A DNA stretch of 64,000 nucleotides from Pararge aegeria (lineage: Eukaryota > Arthropoda > Insecta > Lepidoptera > Nymphalidae). The DNA lies in assembly GCF_905163445.1 (NCBI RefSeq), contig NC_053184.1:4836001-4900000 (forward strand), given 5' to 3'. Below are positions 12,483 to 23,276 of the stretch, one piece after another. Position 1 is the stretch's first letter. Each line of letters starts with the position of its first letter. The notes beneath the pieces were generated by a model. It was not told the origin of the DNA. It made no database searches and saw only the letters and a program-made list of their open reading frames with translations. A program made the translations under genes and the position numbers.

Positions 12483-12839
12483 TCCCTACTAATATTATAA
12501 ATGTCAATGTAAGTTTGTTTGTTACGCTTTCACGCAAAAACTACTAAACCGATCCTCATGAAACTTTGTACACATATTTTTGGAAGTGTTAGAAGTAATA
12601 TAGGATACTATTTATCCCAACATTAAGCTCGGTTCCTTTGGGACAGGGGATGAGTGTTTGACGATTTTACACCATAACTCCGACAAGTTATAACCGTAAT
12701 GTCGGGATAAAAAGTATCCTATATTACTTCTAACACTTCCAAGAATATATGTACAAAGTTTCATGAGGATCGGTTAAGTAGTTTTTGCGTGAAAGCATAA
12801 CAAACAAACTTACATTCCCATTTATAATATTAGTAGGGA
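12483..12839. mobile_element. MITE with about 142-bp inverted arms
   Basis: The left arm (12483-12624) begins TCCCTACTAATATTATAAAT and the right arm (12698-12839) ends in its reverse complement. The arms stay alignable through CCGATCCTCATGAAACTTTG and AATATAGGATAC. The spacer is only about 73 bp. The ends resemble those of Helitron-like repeats in this window, but the two-sided symmetry makes it a foldback or MITE-like element. No target duplication was resolved. Confidence 0.65.
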
Positions 12840-12844
12840 AATAT

Positions 12845-13020
12845 ACTATATTCAATAGGCATGTCATAAGTAAACACTTAGAATGTTTTAATTTCGTTTG
12901 GATGGAAAAATAAGTATGGTTCTTTTGATTTAATATTTTACAGGGTATACAGGATTCAAACACCCTTACCATTGCATCCTTCAAATTTATTTCGTAATTC
13001 GATACATGTTGTACAGGTAG
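12845..13020 (+). repeat. Repeat R, copy 1 (3' part)
   Basis: AATGTTTTAATTTCGTTTG, GATTTAATATTTTACAGGGT and TTTCGTAATTCGATACATG match the 3' parts of two longer copies at 29750-30118 and 34490-34875. Confidence 0.5.
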
Positions 13021-13284
13021 CAATTCTATATCTATAATAAAGCTTACGCGGTGGGTAGTAGAATGAAAATGGAAAAAAGTAATACAAATTAAATTGGTGA
13101 CAAAGATATCATAATGTTACAGTCGAATACGAACTGGTTACGAGTTTACGACTGTGATACATATTGTGGCTTGTGACTCAACGCTCTGTTGCAACGGTCT
13201 CGATATTGACCGTGATTGATAAAATCATTGCCATGGAACTGTTTCGATACAACTACAGAATTGCGAATTATTTATGAAGACTTC

Positions 13285-13380
13285 CCTGGTGCAGTTGTGA
13301 GCGCTGTGCTCTTACAAGTTCACGGCCCCAGGTTCGATCCCGACACTTACCTTCAGCTAAGCGTCAGTTTTAATTATATT
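13285..13380 (+). repeat. SINE head fragment (SINE-B-like)
   Basis: TTCCCTGGTGCAGTTGTGAG and CCCCAGGTTCGATCCCG resemble tRNA A and B boxes of SINE-B. The body is missing. Confidence 0.45.
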
Positions 13381-13519
13381 TTCAAAAACAAAAAAAGGGT
13401 ACAATGTAGAAACCATGACGGCAAAAACTATAAAATAAATACCTATTCTAAATAATGCGTGAACAACGACGAAACACAGGTTTTGTTTTATGGATTTTCA
13501 CGACGTACATATATATATA

Positions 13520-13723
13520 CAGTGGCGTGCATAGAGGGTATGCACAGGGTATGCAGATGATAAAAAATGAAGAAAATCTCCAGTACGAGTTATAACAAAC
13601 TTAAGGATATGCATTGTAAGAGGTATAAAAAGCCTTCCCTTATGTATTTATAACTCGTAATCGAAATTTTCTTAATTTTATATCCGCTGCATACCCTGTG
13701 CATACCCTCTATGCACGCCACTG
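13520..13723. mobile_element. hAT-type MITE, 204 bp, intact ends
   Basis: Begins CAGTGGCGTGCATAGAGGG and ends in its reverse complement CCCTCTATGCACGCCACTG. An 8-bp direct duplication TATATATA flanks it (13512-13519 and 13724-13731). The interior is a near-palindrome with GTGCATACCCT blocks on both sides. The 8-bp duplication and CAGTGGCG ends fit the hAT superfamily; because the flank is a TA run, the duplication alone is weak evidence, but copies at 14135 and 51928 confirm the length. Confidence 0.75.
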
Positions 13724-14104
13724 TATATATACATACATATATACCCGCTATGCACTACATATAACTCTGTACGCCATATAATGTTTCAATTAAGAAGCTT
13801 CGTAATCAATTCGGTTAAATATTACAGTTGCCTCTTAGGTATATTCGGAGAAGAAAACACCATAAACTAAAATAAGAAAGATTCCATTGTTGCGGTTCGC
13901 GATATCGTTTGAATTTGAACCGATCTTAATACAATCTAAAGATTTGTTTTATATCCAGTCACGACTGACCTATAAAATACAAAGGTACATGTAAGACTTA
14001 GTAACAAAACCACATGAATACCTAAGCATTCGAATCTAATAGGAAAAAACGAACTCAAATGTGTCATGTAGATACTACTATTTGTAACACCTATTTGGTC
14101 TAAG

Positions 14105-14385
14105 ACCTCTTTGGTCTAGTGGTTAGCATGTTCGCAGCGGCGTGCACTTCGTATATGCACAAAAAAGCACTGCCTACCCTAAAATGTATATAACTCGTAT
14201 AGGACTTTTGTCCCTTTTGCAATCTTCCTACTGTATGTTTACCCTGGTAATAAAACCTAGTCCACGCCACTGCATGTTCGACTGCAGATCACGAGGTCCT
14301 GGGTTCGATCCCCGGACCGACAGGCGTGTGTAAATCTCGCGATCATTGCCGTAAAACGTCACTTTTGCATACAAAAAAATTCAAT
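14105..14385 (+). repeat. SINE-D head split by a hAT MITE
   Basis: CTCTTTGGTCTAGTGGTTAG (14107-14126) and ATCACGAGGTCCTGGGTTCG (14287-14306) are the A-box and B-box halves of one tRNA-like SINE head. They are separated by the MITE at 14135-14272. Removing the MITE and one 8-bp duplication restores a continuous head. Confidence 0.65.
14135..14272. mobile_element. hAT-type MITE, 138 bp, inside a SINE
   Basis: Ends CAGCGGCGTGCAC and GTCCACGCCACTG are imperfect inverted repeats. A perfect 8-bp duplication CATGTTCG flanks the element (14127-14134 and 14273-14280). Confidence 0.8.
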
Positions 14386-14428
14386 TTTTACTACTACTTG
14401 GCATTTCGAATGCCAAGTAGTAGTAAAA
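14386..14428. repeat. Perfect hairpin, 20-bp arms, 3-base loop
   Basis: TTTTACTACTACTTGGCATT, then TCG, then the exact reverse complement. It directly follows the SINE-D copy. Confidence 0.7.
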
Positions 14429-15610
14429 CGAAAATACTGAAAACAAGTGTCACTAGATGGCGCTCTTTCTATTCCATACCAAGCGTAGTTAACTTTCACG
14501 CGAACGTATAAGTAAAACTAGGTAGAAAATATCACACTAGCGGTTCTGTGATGACAATCTTAAAAGAAATACTACCGACTTAAGAACCTTTTCCTTACAT
14601 ACATCTGTTAAAAAGAATACAGACAATCGATTTAATTTTGACGCAATAACAAAGCCAAATGAAACGCATGGCGTATTCACAAAATTTTTTTGCAAATCAG
14701 TTAAAAGGACGTAAGTATACATCTCTTATCAAGTTACATATTTTTACCCGCGATAAGCAGACTTTTGATACGTTGCTCTAATAACATAAAGTTGCATTTC
14801 ATATTACACTTACAACTACCTAGGTTGCAAAATGTAATTAGTTATCTGGTAATAACGCTTGGATAAAACATATATAACAAATAGTGTTAGACCTTAAAGC
14901 AAATGAACATTTACTTGTGATAAGCAAAACAATGCTTCCATATTAAATTTTGATGTTCAAAGCTCAATACATTTAAATGAAAGCAGCAAATGCAACGTTT
15001 ATTTGATGCGTAACAGAAATATATAATTAAAACCTTGATAACTTAGTGGTCATCAAAATAGAAGAAGACGAAAAAGTCTTTATTGCACATACTAATATAA
15101 AGCCAGGTTAACAAAATTAAAACGATAATATACATATGCACAAAGGCATAGAATTATTAAAACACAATATGTTTGACGAGTTCATATATACGTAAGTTAT
15201 TATGACAATGAAAAAAAAAACGAATGTGAAGTACAAAAATCTGAACTTACTCGAATGGACATACCCAAATCCATAATAAAGATTCATATTCGTAAGCCTT
15301 TCGTGGCAATTTGCAACTCAATATATTATATTTAATGTCCCTAACAAAAATTAGCGTAACAAAAACAAATATTGAAAATAATTGTAGACGGTAAAATCCA
15401 TAACCTTTGTTATGTTATTGAGGGGGAGGTGTTGTGAGGATATAATGACTGTACAAAGTGATTAGCAATGCTTGGCAGTTAGAAATAATTATCGCTTCAG
15501 TCCGGCGTCAATTAGCGATGGAGGTATGGTATGTATTACCAGCTATTACTCCATATGAGGAAATGGCGGTGCTTCTCTAACCAAAGTGTTTGAGACGGAG
15601 CTAAATTATT
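14429..15610. other. AT-rich stretch without a recognised gene
   Basis: No domain-bearing frame and no repeat I can name. Confidence 0.35.
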
Positions 15611-15611
15611 T

Positions 15612-15805
15612 TTCTAATGCCTTCGTTTCAGTATATGGATGCCATTCTTTCAGGTATGTTGGTTACACGATGTTTTCCTACACCGTTAAAGCAAGTGATA
15701 TTTAATTGCTTGAAACGCACACAACTCGTCAGAAGTGCTGGGGATAGAACTCGCTCTGAAACAGAGGCTGCAGTCTTACCCACTAGGCCATCACAGCTTA
15801 CTATA
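15612..15805 (-). repeat. SINE-C, 5' half
   Basis: On the minus strand: GCTGTGATGGCCTAGTGGG head, CTGCAGCCTCTGTTTC, GTGTGCGTTTCAAGCAATT, ATATCACTTGC, and CGGTGTAGGAAAACATCGTG. The 3' half is absent. Confidence 0.65.
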
Positions 15806-17600
15806 CGGATAGAGGTTTTCCGAAATACATGCAATTTCCCTATTCGATAAGGTTTCTTTGCTCACGAGAATGACTCGGATCAAATCTCTCTATCCCGTTC
15901 AAAAGCAACTAGCCTTTGAACTCTTATACCAGGCCCAGATTAGACTGCGAAGTGAACCCAGTTAGGTGATCCATGTAGAATAGATTAGGTATTCGGGATT
16001 AACATTTCAAACAATTTGAAATTGTCTGATAGTCAACTGAGTAAACTCCACAAGCATCCCGAGAAATAAATAGGTCTTTTCTCAGTAGACATTGCTTGGC
16101 CTGTGGCTCAGCGTAATTATATTTTATTGATTAATGATCTCTTCGGACCCTTCCAGAGCATCCACGCCCCGACGGACGCTCCAGGGCGTCTTTTGTAAAT
16201 TGGGATTTCGATTTAGCGGTCCGCAGTGATCAAAAAAGGAATAAACCTCTGGATACGGGTTTTGGGGAACTCTGTTGGGAATTTTTAGCAACAAAATCCT
16301 TTACCATCTAAATTTCATCAAAATTAGGTATATTACCAATTATTTTCTGTAGACACCCAAACTATACTTACCTTACTTAGTACCTATGAAATTAGTGCAA
16401 GTCTTTCTTATTTTGAATAAAAATACCAACGGCCACGTAACGTTACCTCTTCTGATATCTATGGGCATTTGCCCCTTATCATTTACTGAGTCATCTGCTA
16501 GTGTATGTCATTAGTACCTAACACAAGTAAGGTGTGGCATATTTGCGTTGAGTATGAGATATACCGTGACATTCCTCTCAATCCAATGCCTCGTGGGTCT
16601 AGTTGTTAGATTGCGGGTTCGATTTGCGGTCATCACCATCATCCCATTACCGGCGTAGTAAAAAAAAAAATGGCCAGGTATGTAGCTGCTTGTTCTCGCA
16701 GGGTACTCTGAGGTTTAAATACAATATAAAAACAAGATAAGACTTAAAAAAAAGAATAAATATTTTTTATTATGATGCAAATATGCTCAAGGTCTTTGTG
16801 TAGAAAGATTTTTAATTTGTTTCTCAACCTAACATGGTTACGATTGAGGTATGAAAATAGACACTGAATTAGTCAATGGCTAAATTATACAAATGAGTTT
16901 CATTCATAAATCATACTAAAAGCTGTTTCGTTGTAATTTAATCTATCACTTTTTAATAAGTTTTAGACATTTAGTACTTTACTTAATATCCACATCTTCA
17001 TGTTTCATGGCAACATGAGGACGTAATATACACATGAGCTTCTACCTTCTACAATATATAATAATGAAAAGCGATAATTTAAACGTTTCCGGAGTATAAT
17101 TCAGCAAGTAATTAATTCCCATAAAGAAAGAAAATTTCGTCTTTTCCCCAAAATGGTCTACGAAACTAGACTAAGGTTAGGTTGTGGTTCGAATTTGTTA
17201 AAACGCACCGGCCAGTCTCTTGTGGACGCAATTCGTCAACAGCAATAGGGACCTAGGGGTCAATGTAATTTATCAAGACTCCAGTAATAATAGGTACCTA
17301 TTGATTAATTAATTTAACCTATGTCATATTCAACACCTTAGTGTACTATACGGTAGGAGAATAAGGACAAATTAGTCCTCGTGGCCTAACCAAAACAGTT
17401 TCCTTGTGTAAGTGTTCGCAAATTCGAATAAATCAGCTAGGTTTACAGTACTTATAAGTTTTCGGAAACCATCGTGGCTTCTCTCATCGAATAGAATTTC
17501 TATTAACCCAGACTTATTATTGTACTATGTTACGTATAGGTAGACATGACTTAATGAAAGAAAAAGAACATCAAAATCAGATCAGATTTAACGAAGATAC
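15806..17600. other. Stretch without a recognised gene
   Basis: Mostly AT-rich. About 16588-16680 has a decayed SINE-D head (GTGGGTCTAGTTGTTAG and GGGTTCGATTTGCG) that ends in an A-run. Confidence 0.3.
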
Positions 17601-17674
17601 ATCGTCGAACCGATCTTATTAGCAAACTCTATGCTGGGCACAGGCTTTCCTCGTAAAAAGGGAGAGATTTAGGT

Positions 17675-17720
17675 CCACTTACCTCGATGTCGGTTAATAA
17701 ACCGACATCGAGGTAAGTGG
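17675..17720. repeat. Perfect palindrome, 21-bp arms, 4-base loop
   Basis: The left arm begins CCACTTACCTCGATGTCGG, the centre is AATA, and the right arm is its exact reverse complement. Confidence 0.75.
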
Positions 17721-17727
17721 GTTCTCG

Positions 17728-18060
17728 AGTATCGATCAATCCATGCAGACCGAACTTGATAACCTGTTCATAGGTCGATGTCCGTTTATTAATATGGGCC
17801 TTAGAGACCGACAACCGGAATATGCAACCCGGGTGAAATTGTAAGTATTATATACACGTTGTATACTTGCAATTTCACCCGGAGTAAATATCGAGAGAAT
17901 AAATTAATTTTTTTTTAAGGTTTTGTCAAGTATAGGTCAATCTATGCATACGAAAGTTGAGAACCTGTTCTTAGCTCGACGTCTATTTATTAATAGAGAG
18001 ACCGACGTGTTTATGCCTGCAATCCCAACTGGTGTAAATATCGAAAGAATATATTTTGTA
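17728..18060 (+). repeat. Imperfect direct repeat, about 200-bp period
   Basis: Blocks ATCAATCCATGCA, GATAACCTGTTCATAG, GTCCGTTTATTAATA and AGAGACCGAC near 17728-17815 recur at 17937-18005 as CAATCTATGCATAC, GAACCTGTTCTTAG, GTCTATTTATTAATA and AGAGACCGAC. Copy 1 is interrupted by the hairpin at 17829-17882. Confidence 0.6.
17829..17882. repeat. Hairpin, 19-bp arms with one mismatch
   Basis: CCGGGTGAAATTG runs into a 16-base loop and returns as CAATTTCACCCGG. It lies inside copy 1 of the 200-bp direct repeat. Confidence 0.65.
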
Positions 18061-18571
18061 TTTGATTTTTTTACCCAACTAATCATCGTTGCATCGTGTT
18101 TGACAGTCTATGCATGTATGTATGTAATGATGTTTCACTTTTGTGAAGCCCCTATTGAGCTGGTTTTATAATAAAAAATCTAACGTATCATATAACTCTT
18201 GAAATAAGATTTTTGTAGTAAAATGTTTAGGCATGTACGCTCATACATGCTCATAAATAACTTTACATTTTTGAGCCAAAAAAAAGCCCGAAAATAAGAC
18301 TTGGGTTGGTAAAATATAACTTTGACTTTGACTTATAGGTACATTGACACAGCAATTTTCAGTCGTGACAGGCAGGCACGTAATATATTGGTTGTAAGTT
18401 TTCTATATTTCACACATATCTGTACCGAAGCACCGAGTGTTGGCTTCGCAGGCGGAAAAGATTAGATGTGAAACCTTCCAAGTGTTTGTCTAACATTACC
18501 ACTAGCTGAAGGGGTGGACTCTTGGCTAGTGATTTTCCCTGGTAACCTCCTAACAACTATTTTATCAATTA

Positions 18572-18789
18572 AAAAAAAAAACTAGCTTTTGCGCGTTTTA
18601 TTCGTCTCCGTTTATTACGGTTTCTGAAAAAATCCGGTCGTTTTTTTGGAATAAGAAATTAGCCTATGTCACTCTCCTTCCTTTTAACAAACTCTATGCC
18701 ATAATATGTTTATTGGGTTCTTGCTTGGGGTATGAGGGAAGGACAAACAAACAACCACACTTTCTCATTTATAATATCAGTAAGGATAT
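18572..18789 (-). mobile_element. Helitron-like non-autonomous element
   Basis: On the minus strand it starts TATCCTTACTGATATTATAA and has GTTTGTTTGTCCTTCC. It passes through GTGACATAGGCTAATTTCTT and ends GCGCAAAAGCTAGT. Start motif and terminal CTAGT match other copies at 41184-41396 and 51645-51722. Assignment to Helitron-like repeats is from memory of lepidopteran repeats. Confidence 0.5.
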
Positions 18790-20204
18790 AAATACTTAGC
18801 ATTTTTACTTGTCTGACCTGCTATTTCTTTTTCTTCGCTTCCATTTTTACTTGTCTGACTGTAGCTTCCCTCAAAATGTTTGTTTAATATTCGTGGAGTA
18901 AAACTGTTTTTTATGCCCTTGTACATAAAAATATTTAAAAAACCATTCAACGAAAAAAATAAAACATACAAATACTGTAAATACGCCATAAAATAGGATT
19001 ACATTAAACATACCTACAAAACTTTTTGAACCTTACTTTTGATGTTAACTGAAATAGTATATTTACTTAAAATTTCACTGTTTCATTACCTCGCAATTGA
19101 AATAAAAAGCAGAGTGTATGTGCTCGGTCATAAAATGGCATTTTATGCATTTCTTTGTTACCTAATCGAACATTTTGTTTTTACACGTATTTTAAGATCT
19201 TAATCTCGTAAGATATCAATGCCAAAGAAAATCAGGCCTTGGCATCGACAGATTCCATTACATAGATATGTTTAATATATCCATACTAATATTATAAATG
19301 CAAATGAGTTAAATGAAGGGCAACATATATATGTTAAACTAGCTGACCTGCGCAACTTCGTCTGCATCAAGTCGGTTACCTACCGGATCCATTATTTTCA
19401 AAGTATATTACATTACTTTCCCAATCGTAACTTTTTGCCGTTCCGGAATGAATGAATGAATACACTTTTATTGTACACCACAGAGAAAATTTACAGAGAT
19501 ACAAATACAACAGCACAATAAGGTAGAACGTACAATTTGGCGGCCTTATCGCTAAATAGCGATCTCTTCCAGGCAACCAAAGGCATACAAGAAAATGTTA
19601 TAAGAAATAAGTAGGTGGTACAACAAACAAAATCTCTCCACTAACACTTAAACTTTACAGTATGGTATTAAAGTTCAAATTGGTTTTTAAGTATTATTAC
19701 GAATCGTTTGTATGAGTATAGAAAAGTGTTGTTTTAATACTTTTTCAGGTAATTTTTTAATTTTTTCTCTCCGTAAGAACCATCTTCGTACATCAAGGAA
19801 TATTCTAAATTAGCAAAATCGGTTCAGCTGCTCTCAAGAATTGCGCTTAGCAACACTTTAGCGATTCATTTTTATATATGTTTAAGCTAAAATAAATGTG
19901 GTAAAAATTATTCCAATTTTCCATTTCGATTAAATACTAAATGCCTAACACGTCTCAACAGGGTTCAAAATAGCGCACGGATGTTGTGCTTCTCATTCAA
20001 CTCGCATGCAACTCTTAAAAACCCAGTTCGAAATATTCCTCCCGAGATTGTTTGGAAACATTGGCGGGGTGCCATTCAAAAGGCTAGTGCATTTACATAA
20101 ATATAAATCATGGTAATTAAAGATGATCGCACATGTATTGGCAAAGGTCGTATGTGCTCATAGGTGTGGTTTTCCGTTTTATACCTACAGAAATGGTTTA
20201 CTTT
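18790..20204. other. AT-rich stretch with short Helitron-like fragments
   Basis: About 19283-19372 has CCATACTAATATTATAAATG next to AGCTGACCTGCGCAACTTCG, the two ends of a Helitron-like element collapsed together. No gene was seen; the frame at 19376-19576 is not supported. Confidence 0.35.
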
Positions 20205-20740
20205 CTTATTCATTATTTGACAAAAGGTTGGCAAGTTTTTGACAAGGTTACAGATTCGCAGCTTACCTATTCTTGCTTAATGCTTGAGACTGTAACTTTT
20301 CCGACAGTTTAGACTTTTAAGAGAGTTGGTAACAGATGACGGCTTGTTATCACCATACGAAATTTGACAAAAGGTTGCCTAGTTGTTGACAAGGTTACCG
20401 ATTCGCATCTTACTTATTAAAGCTGAAGGTTTAAAACTGTTATTTTCCAAAAATTTAGACCTTTAAGAGCATTGCCAATATATGAATGGCAGCTTGTTAT
20501 CTCCACACACACTTTGAGAAAAGTTCGGCAATTTGCTGACAAGGTTACCGATTTCCAGCTTATCTATTCAAGCTGAATACTTGAAACGGTAACTTTTCCG
20601 ACAGTGTAGACCTTTAAGAGAGTTGCTAACAGATTGACAATGGCGCCTTGGCTATTTCCATACAAAATATAACAAAAGGTTGGCAAGTTGTTGACAAGGT
20701 TACTGAATCGCAGCCTATATATTCAGTAACCTTTCAGACT
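20205..20740. repeat. Tandem repeat, about 150-bp unit, about 3.5 copies
   Basis: The block GACAAAAGGTTGGCAAG followed by TTGACAAGGTTAC starts at 20219 and recurs at 20366, 20516 and 20671 (steps of 147, 150 and 155 bp). Each unit also carries a TTTTCCGACAG or related block and a TTTAGACCTTTAAGAG block. The copies have diverged. Confidence 0.75.
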
Positions 20741-21914
20741 GTAAATATATGATTTCAAATTTTCAGTAAGAAATATTCGAATGTTAGGGCGCGGAATGCG
20801 TTGGTAGATGTGTTATCAGCATTAAACATAAACCGTGCTGTTTATTTAGTTGTTACAGAAGCTACTTCCATAAGCAGCACTGCTATTTTAATCTGCACTC
20901 AGTCTAGTGACCTATTTCGTTCATTGATTCTTGTATTTATGTCAAAGGTATAAATGCCTCCACTGCATCTTCAATCACTTGCTCCTTTGTTTAACTTGTG
21001 TCTGAGTAGTAGTAGTTTAGGAGACTTAATCGCAAAAAAAAACAATCATTACATATAAAAATACCCCATGCTCATGTGAGTGGATAAAAATATTGCTTCA
21101 ATCACAGATCTTTATAATTTTAAGTATGTAACTACTTAATTTCTATTTTCAGCTTCCGACAGCTTCATATAATGAGAATATATTTGTGAATTTGATTTTG
21201 AAGTCACTGAATTCCTTAATTCACTTAAAATGATCTGACAAATACACCAACAAACGGAGGGGAGAGAAAGACAAACAAGACCATAGTAATAATACTATGT
21301 TCTGAAAATTTCATAGGCGAAAAGAAATTTTAATATTTTCTTTTCGCATATGAAGTTTTCATATTTGATTGCCGAGGCGAAGCTTTAAACTGTTTGCGAT
21401 TGAAATGACATAGGTAGCAGCTCGACAGATAGTTACAAATAAAATCAATCACAAAGGTAACATATAAATAAAACAAACACGTTTAATTAGCTTTGAGGTT
21501 TTAAATTAGCTAATCCATTAATCCATATGCGGTCGGATGGTCTTAACTTCATACATAAACTTGAAACGTTGAAGGATGTTGCGTAGTCATTTTATTGCCA
21601 ATAAATTGTACATTGGTTAATAAAACTATAATTAAAGTTATAATATATACGTCACGGCAGCTAATAACGCTATTAAAATTCATTAACTATAAATGCGTTG
21701 TCAAAGCCGCAGTTGTATGCTTATGTAAAATGGTCTAAATGATTTTACTGCGAAACCGAAGTAAGTACCTACTAGTAGTAGAGGAAATCCTCTGGAAAGT
21801 TTTTGTTTTTTCCTATATTGATTAAAAACTAATTCATATAGAGAGCATACATCATACAGAATTAGTAGAGCAATTTGTGGGCGTGCAAATCATCATCATT
21901 GTCAATATCAAACC
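20741..21914. other. AT-rich stretch without a recognised gene
   Basis: Nothing coding supported. A short inverted pair at about 21317-21355 (GGCGAAAAGAAATTTTAATA and TTTTCTTTTCGC) is present. Confidence 0.3.
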
Positions 21915-22140
21915 ATGAAGTCTCCTCCCAGAATAAGTAGGAACTAGGAGGCAAGCCTAGTGGATGGGAACTCTCGGGCATGGCAGATTTCCTTACGAAG
22001 TTTTTCTTTACAGCTAAAGCAAGTGATATTGAATTGCTTAAAACGCAAATAACTTGGGAAAGTTTCAAGTTACGTAACCCGTATGAAGCTCAATTCTACC
22101 GAGAGTGAAGCCAAAATCCTATCCACTAGGTCATTGTTTA
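21915..22140 (-). repeat. SINE-C copy
   Basis: Read on the minus strand: ATGACCTAGTGGATAGGATT head, GAACTTGAAACTTTCC, AGTTATTTGCGTTTTAAGC, AATTCAATATCACTTGC. The head is decayed. Confidence 0.5.
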
Positions 22141-22159
22141 TGCAAATCATATAATATAA

Positions 22160-22440
22160 TATAATCTATACGTATAATAAAACTGTAACTGGAAGATTTC
22201 TGTACATTTAATATATTTTGAAAATTTTGATTGGGGGAGTCCAAAACAGATTTTTATTTAATTTTTGTCGGTCTGTCTTACTGTCCGGGCATCACGTGAA
22301 AACTACAGAACGGATTTAAATACAATTTGGTATAGTGGTAGCTGATATTTCGGGTCAACATATAGGCTACTTTTTATCCCGATAAACAAAAAGTTTCCTC
22401 CGTGAAATGGGATGAAAGTTTTTATCAATTTTACTTCACA
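22160..22440 (+). repeat. Interspersed repeat with ATAGGCTAC block
   Basis: CGTATAATAAAACTG, GTCGGTCTGTCTTACTGTCC, CAACATATAGGCTACTTTTT and ATCCCGATAAAC run in the same order as in the repeat at 24834-25079. Confidence 0.45.
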
Positions 22441-22623
22441 GCTCCGTTAAATTTGAACCGATTTTAATAATTCTTTTTTTATTTGAAAGTGTATACTAAC
22501 AAGCATGTATTGTCTAATTTTAATAAAGATCTGATAAATACTGTCGCAGATAAAGGACATAACTCTTCGCAGATACCAGCAAGTCGCAAGGCATATGGTA
22601 CTACGATCGAATGCATGTGTATC

Positions 22624-23276
22624 ATCCTACTGATATTATAAATTCGAAAGTTTGTGAGGATGAATGTATAGATGGATGGATCTTAGTATGGATGGATGGT
22701 TTTAGTGTGGTGGATATTTTACTATGGTTTTCTGTGAATTGGCTGAAATATAAGGATGTTTCTAAAGATGTCATACCGATTTAGAGTTTTATTGGCGTAC
22801 GCCGCGAAAATGGTTGATGATACATAAATATAATGTACTACATGTTTAAAGTAATCGTGATTATCTACAAAAGAATCCGCGATTCTATATGTCTAACTGT
22901 TATGGTTAAGTCACAATAACTACTTTTTTATTAATTTTTCTTTCAAAAAACTGGTATGGTAAGATGTTGACATTCCTATCATGATATTAATAATACTTAT
23001 CCAAATAAATAGTTTTATAAATATGAATTTTGATTATATACCTGCAAATTACTTTTAAAATTGTTCAAATTGAACCTATCGCTTAGAAGTTACGACGGGC
23101 ATAGAAACGCAAAAGTAAGAAAAATGCAACGGGCCGCGCGGCCGCGAGTAACATACTTTGGAAGTAAAAATGGACCTGGTAGGTAGCGCTGCAATTCGTT
23201 TCTAGGTTTTTTAAAGATATTAAAACCCCTAATAACCGACTCGATGCAGACAAAGTTGCGCGGGTCAGCTAGTTAG
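22624..23276 (+). mobile_element. Helitron-like non-autonomous element
   Basis: Starts CCTACTGATATTATAAATTC and ends CAAAGTTGCGCGGGTCAGCTAGTT. The interior (GGATGGATG run, GGGCATAGAAACGC) is specific to this copy. Confidence 0.45.
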
